Assembly (NCBI GenBank): GCA_024710445.1
Contig: JANJUT010000065.1
Location: 1-7,874, forward strand
Reading direction: 5' to 3'
Source of the DNA: Thiobacillus sp.
GTDB taxonomy: Bacteria > Pseudomonadota > Gammaproteobacteria > Burkholderiales > Thiobacillaceae
Length of the DNA stretch: 7,874 nucleotides
The position numbers and the translations under genes were made by a program. Shown piece after piece: positions 1 through 7,874 of the stretch (the first letter of the stretch is position 1; every line of letters starts with the position of its first letter). Below the pieces are notes generated by a model that searched no databases, was not told the origin of the DNA, and saw only the letters and a program-made list of their open reading frames with translations.

Positions 1-300
1 GGCGGGTGCGAACGGCATCGAGCACGGACTGATGTGCCGGTTCATAAAAGACCAGGATCTTTGTGCCGGGGGAGGCTTGCGCTGTGGCCAGCAGAGACTC
101 GAGATTCGACAAACGGTCCCGGAAGTCCGACTGGTGATAAAAGTCCGCCACGATGACGACGGGCGGTGCTTTGCGTACCAGGCTGATGGCTTTGCGTTCT
201 GACCATTCGGAGACAACCGAATAGCCTAATTCCAGATACAGTTTTTTATAGCCCGCCGTGCCAATGAAAGCATTGACCATGAGCAGCGTGGGAGACGTAC

Positions 301-304
<4 letters not shown>
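1..304 (-). CDS. Unrecognised protein downstream of topA, N-terminal part (3' end outside window)
   Basis: The first 101 codons are present and the gene continues past the left edge. I do not recognise the family. The start is ATG at 304-302, which overlaps the topA stop as ATGA, so translation is probably coupled to topA; no Shine-Dalgarno sequence is visible. The predicted secondary structure alternates beta strands and helices. There is a hydrophobic strand near residues 6-13 (TLLMVNAF), a helix around 18-27, a strong strand at 48-54 (PVVIVAD), a helix around 60-75 and another strand at 82-87 (KILVFY). This order resembles a response-regulator receiver fold, with Asp54 at the end of the third strand where a phosphoacceptor would lie. 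The acidic pair normally found after strand 1 is absent, so it may be a pseudo-receiver or another Rossmann-like domain. There is no signal peptide or membrane segment in the visible part. The gene is probably real because of its codon pattern and coupling; the fold is inference and the function is unknown. Confidence 0.7.
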
Positions 305-2895
<2,591 letters not shown>

Positions 2896-2905
2896 GGTTA
2901 TAGGT

Positions 2906-3352
2906 TTAGTGCAGACGTCCCGGCTCGTGATTCAGCAACATGTCTTCCAGGTGGGTGAAATGCTCGATCAGTCCGCGGCTCCACAGCACGATCAGGGTCA
3001 TCCAGCGCACGTGGTCGGGTTCGATGTCTTCGCCGCCCAGTGCCATCAGGCCGGAAATGACCCATTCACGGGATTCAGGATCGAGAATTTCAGCACTCAC
3101 CAGGTAGGTCAGTTCATTGCGGCAGGCGTCATTGAGCCGTTCGGTCTCTTCGGGCGCGTAGTGACGGTAGTGCACATGGGACAGGCGCTCATGCGAGACG
3201 CTGGCCGTCAGATTGGCAAACCAGTCGAGGGCGGCGTTGATGTCCGCCTCCTCAAAACCGGCGGCAAACAGGCGTTTTTCCAGCGCGTCGCGATCGGGCG
3301 CGAGTTCCGCCATGCGGAAACTTTCGTATAGGTAAACCAGGATATCGAGCAT
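2906..3352 (-). CDS. smg: Smg family protein (DUF494)
   Basis: This 148-residue protein belongs to the Smg/DUF494 family, whose biochemical role is not established. It starts with MLDILVYLYE, close to the family N-terminus (E. coli Smg begins similarly with MFD-L-YLFE). The central block at 66-84 (APEETERLNDACRNELTYL) and the following DPESREWVISGLMAL also match the family pattern. It is predicted to be all-helical, with no signal peptide, and probably cytoplasmic. The frame stays open upstream to about 3415, but the ATG at 3352-3350 gives the conserved N-terminus; a longer start would add about 21 unrelated residues inside dprA. The dprA stop lies 4 bases upstream, and no Shine-Dalgarno sequence is visible, so translational coupling to dprA is likely. 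The neighbours dprA and, in E. coli, def-fmt-rsmB are the usual context for smg. Confidence 0.93.
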   Translation of the reverse strand: MLDILVYLYESFRMAELAPDRDALEKRLFAAGFEEADINAALDWFANLTASVSHERLSHVHYRHYAPEETERLNDACRNELTYLVSAEILDPESREWVISGLMALGGEDIEPDHVRWMTLIVLWSRGLIEHFTHLEDMLLNHEPGRLH

Positions 3353-3356
3353 AGTG

Positions 3357-4451
3357 TCAGTGAATTTTTTGGTAACGCCCGCCAGGCAAGGATGCAATGC
3401 GCCCGTCCAGTTCAAGCGTCAACAGCTTCGCTGAAAGCGCATCCAGCGTCAACCCGGTTCTTTGCGCCAGGGTGTCGAGCGTGGTGGGCGCGCCGTCCAG
3501 CGCGTCCAGAATCGGGTCGGATAGCGCTTCCGCCATGCGCTCGTCCTGCGGGCGATCCTGGCGCAGCACCGGGGGCGCAAGCCGCTGTTGCCAGGCCAGC
3601 TCGTCGAGAATGTCGGCGGCAGATTCAACCAGTTTGGCGCCCTGCTTGATCAAAGCGTGGCAACCACGGGCCAGCGGCGAGTGAATCGAGCCGGGGATGG
3701 CGAAGACTTCACGCCCCTGCTCGGTGGCAACGCGTGCGGTGATCAGCGAACCGCTGTCAGGCGCGGCTTCCACCACCAGCACGCCGCGACTCAGGCCGCT
3801 GATAAGCCGGTTGCGGCGCGGAAAATGGCCGGGCAACGGCGCGGTTCCGAGCGGAAACTCCGACACGATGAGCCCGTTTTCGGCCAGTTGATGCGCCAGT
3901 GCCTTGTTGCGGGCCGGATAAATCCGGTCGATTCCGGTGCCGATGATGGCAACACTGGACCCTGCGCCCGCCAGCCCGCCGCGGTGGGCCGCCGCATCGA
4001 TTCCGAGTGCCAGCCCGCTGATGATGGTGAATCCGGCATCGGACAAGGCGTGGGCAAAGGCCTCGGCGTCGCGCACGCCTTGCGGGGTGGCGTTGCGGCT
4101 GCCGACCATGCCGAGCCCGGGCCTGCTGAGCAGGGCGCGCTGCCCCTTGCAATACAGGATGGCGGGCGGGTCGGCGATTTCGAGCAGGGTCCGGGGATAG
4201 TCCTCGTCTGCCAGCGTCATCAGGCTGTTGCCGGGCTGCTCCAGCCAGGCGCGCGCCGCGTCCAGCTCAGCCGCGTCCGGGCCGGCGAGCAAGGCGTCGC
4301 ACTGCGCGGAAGACAGGTGTGGCGCCAGCATGCTGCGGCCGGATGCCAAAACGGCCTCCGGAGAACCGAAGGCCGTTAACAGGCGGATCAGGCTGGTGTT
4401 GCCTACGCCTGGAATCAGGCTCAGGCGCAGCCAGGAATCAAGATCGCTCAG
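3357..4451 (-). CDS. dprA: DNA-processing protein DprA (Smf), probable CTG start
   Basis: DprA binds incoming single-stranded DNA and loads RecA during natural transformation. Read from the proposed CTG at 4451-4449 the protein has 364 residues, normal for the family. The N-terminus holds a helix-hairpin-helix-like segment (WLRLSLIPGVGNTSLIRLL, about 7-25). The Rossmann-like DprA domain follows, with GMVGSRNATPQG (about 114-125), SGLALGIDAAAHRGG (about 145-159), GTGIDRIYPARN and FPRRNRLISGLSRG (about 210-223), then a C-terminal winged-helix domain (about 311-364). No ATG, GTG or TTG exists in this frame between the upstream stop (TGA, 4469-4467) and a TTG at 4349-4347. Starting at that TTG would remove 34 conserved residues, so I chose the CTG, which overlaps the stop of the LysM gene as CTGA. 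The family call is certain; the start is a strong inference. Presence of dprA suggests, but does not prove, competence for DNA uptake. Confidence 0.95.
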   Translation of the reverse strand: MSDLDSWLRLSLIPGVGNTSLIRLLTAFGSPEAVLASGRSMLAPHLSSAQCDALLAGPDAAELDAARAWLEQPGNSLMTLADEDYPRTLLEIADPPAILYCKGQRALLSRPGLGMVGSRNATPQGVRDAEAFAHALSDAGFTIISGLALGIDAAAHRGGLAGAGSSVAIIGTGIDRIYPARNKALAHQLAENGLIVSEFPLGTAPLPGHFPRRNRLISGLSRGVLVVEAAPDSGSLITARVATEQGREVFAIPGSIHSPLARGCHALIKQGAKLVESAADILDELAWQQRLAPPVLRQDRPQDERMAEALSDPILDALDGAPTTLDTLAQRTGLTLDALSAKLLTLELDGRIASLPGGRYQKIH

Positions 4452-5641
4452 GGGGTTTTCACCGAATCAAGCAGGTACACCGGCCCATCGGATTGCATGA
4501 TGAGCGCGTAGGAGACCCGGTCGTATACGCGATACACCATCACCAGACCGCTTCGCGTGTCGGGCAGCTTGACCGCGAGGTCGCTGCTGTTACCCAAACA
4601 GGTGTTGCGGAAAGTGTTGCGCACATCAGCGGTCTGATCGTAAGTGACCCTGCTGTTTTCTTTCAGGCAGCGTACATCGTTGTACAGCCATGCGCCGCCA
4701 TTGGGAACGCCTGACGTTTTTTCGTTGACCCAGGTCATGCGGTCTTTTTCATCGCGCGTGAGGTTTACGGCCTTGCCTTCGCGGAACACCGACAATACAT
4801 GACCGGGTTCCAGACCATCGTTGCTGCCACGGTTGATTACCACGGTCTGGTAGCGGCCGCTGTCCGACAAGCCGCCGTAGGCGGAGATGATGCGGCCGCT
4901 GATCTGATTTTCCGGCGCACGCGGGAGATACTCGAAGGTAGTGCTGTCGCTGGCTTCCACCAGTTTGTCCTTGGGCAGGATTTCCTGTGCCGACTGGGTG
5001 ATGCGGATTTTCTGCGGCGCACCTTCCACCAGGGTGCGTGCGTCGCCCAGGTATTCGACTTCATATCCCAGCACTTCGCCCGTTTCCGGATCTTTCAGTG
5101 CCTTGCCGGGGCGCAGCACGTTCCAGCGGGTGATGCCGGCTTTGCCGCCGGTGGCGAAAGCGTCATCGCCAGAACCCAGAACCACGCGCTCTAGATTGGT
5201 ACCGAGGATGAAGGGCGCATCATCGAGCGCACCTTTGGGCACAACCCGGGGCTGCGACAGGAAGGGGTGGATGGCCCGGATCGGGATGGCGGGGACGGCC
5301 TCATCGCCGATATCGGTCGCGCGTACGCCGGGAGACAGCTTGACCGTCCGCATCCCGTTATCGCCGCCCTTGACCAGCGACAGACGGGGTTCCTTGCCGC
5401 TGCGGTCGAGCACGACCCTGTCACCCGGATAAATCCAGTGCGGATTCTTGATTTCCTCGCGGTTCATGTTCCAGATCTGGGGCCAGCGCCATGGATCCTT
5501 GAGAAAGCGGCCGGAAATGTCCCACAGGGTGTCGCCTTTGACCACGACGTATTGGTCGGGCGCGTTATCCTGCAGTTCAAGGGAATCGGCCAGCGCGGGA
5601 GTGGCCAGCAACAGGGCGAGTGAAACTACGAGTTGACGCAC
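4448..5641 (-). CDS. Secreted LysM peptidoglycan-binding domain protein
   Basis: This is a 397-residue protein when started at GTG 5641. It has a clear signal peptide (MRQLVVSLALLLATPALA, likely cut before Asp19; no lipobox cysteine), so it should be periplasmic or wall-associated. A single LysM domain lies at about 30-78 (YVVVKGDTLWDISGRFLKDP through WIYPGDRVVL), expected to bind peptidoglycan glycan strands. The remaining roughly 300 residues are not assigned to a domain I know. They include a beta-rich block (about 247-290) with NRGSNDGLEPGHVLSVF and a C-terminal block, LVMVYRVYDRVSYALIMQSD. A segment between them holds the protein's only two cysteines (about 325 and 348). Proteins of this type sit beside dprA in many betaproteobacteria, but their role is not settled. 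An in-frame ATG at 5656 is possible but has no Shine-Dalgarno sequence, and it would place five extra residues before the signal peptide. This is the first gene of the minus-strand operon and overlaps dprA by 4 bases. Confidence 0.9.
   Translation of the reverse strand: MRQLVVSLALLLATPALADSLELQDNAPDQYVVVKGDTLWDISGRFLKDPWRWPQIWNMNREEIKNPHWIYPGDRVVLDRSGKEPRLSLVKGGDNGMRTVKLSPGVRATDIGDEAVPAIPIRAIHPFLSQPRVVPKGALDDAPFILGTNLERVVLGSGDDAFATGGKAGITRWNVLRPGKALKDPETGEVLGYEVEYLGDARTLVEGAPQKIRITQSAQEILPKDKLVEASDSTTFEYLPRAPENQISGRIISAYGGLSDSGRYQTVVINRGSNDGLEPGHVLSVFREGKAVNLTRDEKDRMTWVNEKTSGVPNGGAWLYNDVRCLKENSRVTYDQTADVRNTFRNTCLGNSSDLAVKLPDTRSGLVMVYRVYDRVSYALIMQSDGPVYLLDSVKTP
4449..4463 (-). promoter_or_regulatory. 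Ribosome binding site and CTG start of dprA
   Basis: On the minus strand GGTGA (4463-4459) can pair with the 3' end of 16S rRNA (UCACC). It is followed by a 7-base spacer and then CTG (4451-4449), an ideal spacing. The CTG shares bases with the TGA stop of the preceding gene, as in the common ATGA overlap. GGTGA itself lies in the last codons of the LysM gene. This is the evidence that decides the dprA start. Confidence 0.6.
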
Positions 5642-5654
5642 GGGGGAACCCTCC
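5639..5654 (-). promoter_or_regulatory. Strong Shine-Dalgarno site for the GTG start of the LysM gene
   Basis: On the minus strand GGAGGG (5654-5649) precedes GTG (5641-5639) by 7 bases. This is the best ribosome binding site of the minus-strand operon. It supports the GTG start over the ATG at 5656-5654, which overlaps the Shine-Dalgarno sequence itself and lacks one upstream. Confidence 0.8.
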
Positions 5655-5656
5655 AT

Positions 5657-5671
5657 TTAGACATTGTCTAA
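5657..5671. promoter_or_regulatory. 15-bp perfect palindrome (7-1-7), operator candidate
   Basis: TTAGACA, one central T, then TGTCTAA form a perfect inverted repeat with 7-bp arms. It lies between the divergent LysM and def genes, 2 bp upstream of the Shine-Dalgarno of the LysM gene, and it covers the predicted -35 of the def promoter. The 7-1-7 geometry is like that of Fur-family boxes, but the bases do not match the Fur consensus. No regulator can be named. By a simple estimate, a perfect 7-bp arm at fixed spacing arises by chance about once in 16,000 positions, so one in this 159-bp gap is unlikely to be random. Confidence 0.5.
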
Positions 5672-5691
5672 TTTTGCGTTGAAAATATACT
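5664..5691 (+). promoter_or_regulatory. Predicted sigma70-like promoter for def-fmt
   Basis: TTGTCT (5664-5669, four of six matches to the -35 consensus) is separated by 16 bp from TATACT (5686-5691, five of six matches to the -10 consensus). Transcription would start near 5698, giving a leader of about 100 bases before def. The -35 is embedded in the palindrome at 5657-5671, so binding there would be expected to block this promoter. This is a prediction from hexamers only. Confidence 0.5.
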
Positions 5692-5719
5692 GTGCGCTAA
5701 GGTTACGGCTATCTGCTGC

Positions 5720-5747
5720 CTTATATTTAGGGTTGCGCGTATCTGAA
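5720..5747 (-). promoter_or_regulatory. Weak predicted promoter for the LysM-dprA-smg-topA operon
   Basis: Read on the minus strand, TTCAGA (5747-5742, four of six) is followed after 16 bp by TATAAG (5725-5720, five of six). Transcription would start near 5713, giving a leader of about 70 bases before the GTG at 5641. It would be transcribed across the def promoter, so the two units would overlap divergently. The evidence is only hexamer similarity; TATATT at 5689-5684 is an alternative -10 with no good -35. Confidence 0.35.
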
Positions 5748-5761
5748 TGCAGATTTTGCAT
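5741..5761. repeat. Two overlapping short inverted repeats in the divergent intergenic region
   Basis: ATCTG-AATG-CAGAT (5741-5754) and ATGCA-GATTT-TGCAT (5747-5761) overlap and cannot both fold at once. They lie in the leader predicted for def and over the -35 predicted for the LysM gene. Each arm is only 5 bp, so chance is a real possibility. A role as an operator or a small RNA switch is speculative. Confidence 0.3.
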
Positions 5762-5800
5762 CAAAGTGTGCACCCAGCCCCTTAATCCGTAAAGAGTTTT

Positions 5801-6334
5801 ATGGCAATACTGAACATTTTGCATTATCCCGATGCGCGCCTGCACACGATAGCCGAACGCGTGGTTACGGTGGATGCACGCATACGCACGTTGATCGAAG
5901 ACATGGCGGAAACCATGTATGCCGCACCGGGAATAGGCTTGGCGGCAACGCAGGTCGACGTGCACGAACGCGTCATCGTGATCGATATTTCTGAAACACA
6001 TGATGCATTGAAGGTATTCATCAACCCGGAAATCATCGCCCAGTCGGGCCGCGCCGAGGGCGAGGAAGGCTGTTTGTCGGTGCCGGGGGTTTTCGACAAG
6101 GTCGAGCGCGCTGAGCGGGTGACGGTGCGCGCACTGGATCGTGATGGCAAATCGTTTGAGCTCAATGCAGACGGCTTGCTGGCAGTATGCATCCAGCATG
6201 AAATGGATCATTTGCAAGGCAAGGTTTTTGTCGATTATCTGTCCGGCCTCAAGCGCAACCGCATCAAGACCAAACTGCTGAAGCAGGCGCGCGAACACAA
6301 GCCCGATGCCGCGCCGGTGCGCGCATCGCTCTGA
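5801..6334 (+). CDS. def: Peptide deformylase
   Basis: This 177-residue metalloenzyme removes the N-formyl group from the first methionine of new proteins in the cytoplasm. All three family motifs are intact: GIGLAATQ (44-51), EGCLS (89-93) and HEMDH (133-137). The metal ligands are Cys91, His133 and His137, and Glu134 is the catalytic base. The N-terminus ([14 protein letters not shown]) is typical, which fixes the ATG at 5801; only a weak GAG precedes it at a short distance. The C-terminus extends about 40 residues past HEMDH and ends in a basic, charged tail, as in Gram-negative type I deformylases. fmt starts 10 bases after its stop, so formylation and deformylation are encoded together. 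It is the first gene of the plus-strand unit. Identification is secure. Confidence 0.98.
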   Translation: MAILNILHYPDARLHTIAERVVTVDARIRTLIEDMAETMYAAPGIGLAATQVDVHERVIVIDISETHDALKVFINPEIIAQSGRAEGEEGCLSVPGVFDKVERAERVTVRALDRDGKSFELNADGLLAVCIQHEMDHLQGKVFVDYLSGLKRNRIKTKLLKQAREHKPDAAPVRASL

Positions 6335-6344
6335 GTCGCCATCC

Positions 6345-7265
6345 GTGCGCATTCTGTTTGCCGGAACGCCGCCATTTGCCGCGGCTGCGCTGAATGCGCT
6401 GGCGGATGCCGGGCATGAAATCGTTCTGGTTTTGACCCAGCCAGACCGCCCGGCGGGCCGGGGCATGAAGCTCAGCCCCAGCGCGGTCAAACAGGCGGCG
6501 CTGTTGCGCGATTTGCCGGTATATCAGCCCCCTACCCTTAAAACACCGGAAGCACAGGCCGCGCTGCGTGCCGCCGACGCCGATGTCATGGTGGTTGCGG
6601 CCTACGGCTTGATCCTGCCGCAGGTTGTCCTGGACTTGCCGCGTTTTGGCTGCCTCAATATCCATGCTTCATTGTTGCCCCGCTGGCGTGGTGCGGCGCC
6701 AATCCAGCGCGCCATTCTGGCGGGCGACGCAGAAACCGGCATCACCATTATGCAGATGGATGCCGGACTGGACACCGGTGCAATGCTATCCAGAATCGTT
6801 GTGCCGATTGGTGATGCCGATACGGCGGCCAGCTTGCACGACACGCTGGCCGCCGCCGGCGCCACGGCCATCGTTGCGGCATTGGCGCACTACGCTGAAT
6901 TGGTGCCGGAGGCACAGGACGATACGCAGGCGACGTATGCCGCCAAGCTCAGCAAGGAGGAGGCGCAGCTGGACTGGCATCAGCCAGCCGAAACGCTTGC
7001 GCGCGCTGTACGCGCCTACAATCCGGCCCCCGGCGCCTGGACGCTGTTGAGCGGCGCACCATTAAAAATCTGGTCGGCGCAGACTTGCGCAGAAACGGGG
7101 GCGCCGGGAGAAGTGTTGCGTGCCGATGCGGATCACTTGATCGTTGCGTGTGGGTCGGGTGCGCTGGACGTGCGGGCGCTTCAGCCGGCGGGGAGCAAGC
7201 GGATGACCGCCGCCGCCTTTTTGTCTGGCCGGCCCCTTTCGCCGGGTACGCGTTTCGGTTCCTGA
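6345..7265 (+). CDS. fmt: Methionyl-tRNA formyltransferase
   Basis: This 306-residue enzyme transfers a formyl group from 10-formyltetrahydrofolate to initiator Met-tRNA. The N-terminal catalytic domain (about 1-190) begins [13 protein letters not shown]. It contains the tRNA-contacting loop [15 protein letters not shown] (36-50) and the catalytic set Asn105 and His107 (in [17 protein letters not shown]) with Asp143 (GLDTG). The C-terminal domain (about 205-306) includes [10 protein letters not shown]. The start is GTG at 6345, 10 bases after the def stop. An in-frame ATG at 6306 exists, but it lies inside def and would add 13 residues before the usual N-terminus. The Shine-Dalgarno signal is weak (GAG over the def stop), suggesting coupling to def. 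The length matches the E. coli enzyme closely. All key residues are present. Confidence 0.97.
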   Translation: MRILFAGTPPFAAAALNALADAGHEIVLVLTQPDRPAGRGMKLSPSAVKQAALLRDLPVYQPPTLKTPEAQAALRAADADVMVVAAYGLILPQVVLDLPRFGCLNIHASLLPRWRGAAPIQRAILAGDAETGITIMQMDAGLDTGAMLSRIVVPIGDADTAASLHDTLAAAGATAIVAALAHYAELVPEAQDDTQATYAAKLSKEEAQLDWHQPAETLARAVRAYNPAPGAWTLLSGAPLKIWSAQTCAETGAPGEVLRADADHLIVACGSGALDVRALQPAGSKRMTAAAFLSGRPLSPGTRFGS

Positions 7266-7311
7266 ATCGGGCCCGGTGGCCATTATTTCAGACGTTCCGC
7301 AAGGCTCGCCC

Positions 7312-7320
7312 TGTTATCAT
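7312..7320 (+). promoter_or_regulatory. Possible extended -10 promoter before rsmB
   Basis: TG, one base, then TATCAT forms an extended -10 element in the 119-base gap between fmt and rsmB. No convincing -35 lies 16-18 bp upstream. Transcription would start near 7326, inside the inverted repeat at 7324-7340. rsmB may instead be read through from def-fmt; the two are not exclusive. Confidence 0.3.
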
Positions 7321-7323
7321 CCG

Positions 7324-7340
7324 CCACTGAACAACAGTGG
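7324..7340. repeat. Perfect 6-bp inverted repeat before rsmB
   Basis: CCACTG-AACAA-CAGTGG can form a hairpin with a 6-bp stem and 5-base loop. The following bases (TTTGAATTG) are not a proper T-run, so a Rho-independent terminator for fmt is only weakly supported. Its position at the predicted rsmB transcription start also allows an operator or a 5'-end stabilising hairpin. The rest of the 7266-7384 gap shows nothing else I can support. Confidence 0.4.
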
Positions 7341-7384
7341 TTTGAATTGAATGGATCAGCAGATAAACCGGGGCTTATTTCTCC

Positions 7385-7874
7385 ATGCGTAAGCTGCAAA
7401 AACTGGCAGCCGATGCGCTGGAAGAGGTACTGGCTGGCACGGCGCTGCATCAGGTTCTACCGCGACGCATTCAGCAACTAGATACGCCGGGCGAGCGCGG
7501 TGCGTTGCAGGATATTGTCTACGGCAGCCTGCGCCAGCTGGGCCGGCTGGATGCCTGGCTGACCGCGCTGCTGGAACGCCCGCTGACCGACCCGCAACTG
7601 GGCTGGCTGCTGCGTGTGGCGCTCTACCAGCTGGCATTTACCCGCGCCCCCGCCCATGCGGTGGTTCACAACGCGGTGACCGCCGCGGGCGAAGGCTGGC
7701 GCCGCGGCCTTGCCAACGCGGTGCTGCGCAATTTTCAGCGGCGCCGGGCCGAGCTGGAAAAAATAGCCGACGAACAGCCCTCGGCACGCTGGTCGCACCC
7801 CGACTGGTGGATCGAGAAGCTGCGAAACGAACACCCCGAACATTGGCAAGGCATACTCGAAGCGGGCCTGCAGC
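7385..7874 (+). CDS. rsmB: 16S rRNA (cytosine-967-C5)-methyltransferase, N-terminal part (3' end outside window)
   Basis: The first 163 codons are present; family members have about 430. RsmB methylates C967 of 16S rRNA with S-adenosylmethionine. The visible part is the NusB-like RNA-binding domain. It has the helical blocks ALQDIVYGSLRQLGRLDAWL (40-59), LLRVALYQLAFTRAPAHAVV (75-94) and GLANAVLRNFQRRR (108-121), then SHPDWWIEKL (137-146), which leads into the methyltransferase domain. The catalytic cysteines and the SAM motif lie beyond the window, so activity cannot be judged. The start is ATG 7385; the frame is closed by TAA at 7364-7366 and no other start lies between. The Shine-Dalgarno signal is poor. 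Position after def-fmt is the standard order and supports the name over other m5C methyltransferases or NusB itself. Confidence 0.93.
   Translation, partial: MRKLQKLAADALEEVLAGTALHQVLPRRIQQLDTPGERGALQDIVYGSLRQLGRLDAWLTALLERPLTDPQLGWLLRVALYQLAFTRAPAHAVVHNAVTAAGEGWRRGLANAVLRNFQRRRAELEKIADEQPSARWSHPDWWIEKLRNEHPEHWQGILEAGLQ

Noticed and set aside
3353..3415. A longer start for smg (63 bases upstream, inside dprA).
   Set aside because: The added residues are not family-like, while the ATG at 3352 gives the conserved MLDILVYL start.
3588..4379. A 263-codon plus-strand open frame opposite dprA.
   Set aside because: It is a shadow of dprA, which has all family motifs on the minus strand.
5657..6490. 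A 277-codon open frame on the minus strand, antisense to def and the divergent promoter.
   Set aside because: It lies opposite a secure def gene and the AT-rich intergenic region, its product is compositionally odd with no known domain, and no ribosome binding site supports it.
7351..7392. A 13-codon upstream frame (ATG at 7351) that overlaps the rsmB start and could be a leader peptide.
   Set aside because: There is no ribosome binding site, no run of a regulatory amino acid and no attenuator structure; such a frame is expected by chance.

Overview
This is a conserved housekeeping region of a Gram-negative proteobacterium, most likely a betaproteobacterium. The divergent layout (LysM protein-dprA-smg-topA on one side, def-fmt-rsmB on the other) is one I associate with Betaproteobacteria. 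The Lys/Ala/Pro-rich tail on topoisomerase I and the moderately high GC content fit that, but the lineage is inferred from gene order and protein character, not from a search. No mobile element, CRISPR array, tRNA or rRNA is visible, and I see no sign of horizontal transfer.

Minus strand, read from about 5641 down to 1: a periplasmic LysM-domain protein with a signal peptide, dprA, smg, topA, and the first 101 codons of an unrecognised protein that runs off the left edge. The junctions are very tight: a 4-base overlap, a 4-base gap, a 10-base gap and another 4-base overlap. This looks like one translationally coupled operon. Several starts in it lack a clear Shine-Dalgarno sequence, which fits coupling. 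The most unusual point is dprA: the frame that encodes its conserved N-terminus has no ATG, GTG or TTG at its beginning. The best-supported start is a CTG that overlaps the upstream stop as CTGA and has a GGTGA Shine-Dalgarno-like sequence 7 bases upstream.

Positions 5642-5800 form a divergent intergenic region. It holds a 15-bp perfect palindrome (7-1-7), a sigma70-like promoter facing def whose -35 lies inside that palindrome, a weaker promoter facing the LysM gene, and a small nested pair of inverted repeats.

Plus strand, from 5801: def (peptide deformylase), fmt (methionyl-tRNA formyltransferase, GTG start) and the 5' part of rsmB (16S rRNA m5C967 methyltransferase), which runs off the right edge. 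Fmt formylates initiator Met-tRNA, Def removes the formyl group from new proteins, and RsmB modifies the ribosomal P-site region, so this side is an initiation/translation cluster. A short gap before rsmB holds a 6-bp hairpin and a possible extended -10.

I found no convincing new biological system. The points worth following up are the CTG start of dprA, the operator-like palindrome in the divergent promoter, the unknown gene coupled to topA, and a two-cysteine segment in the LysM protein.
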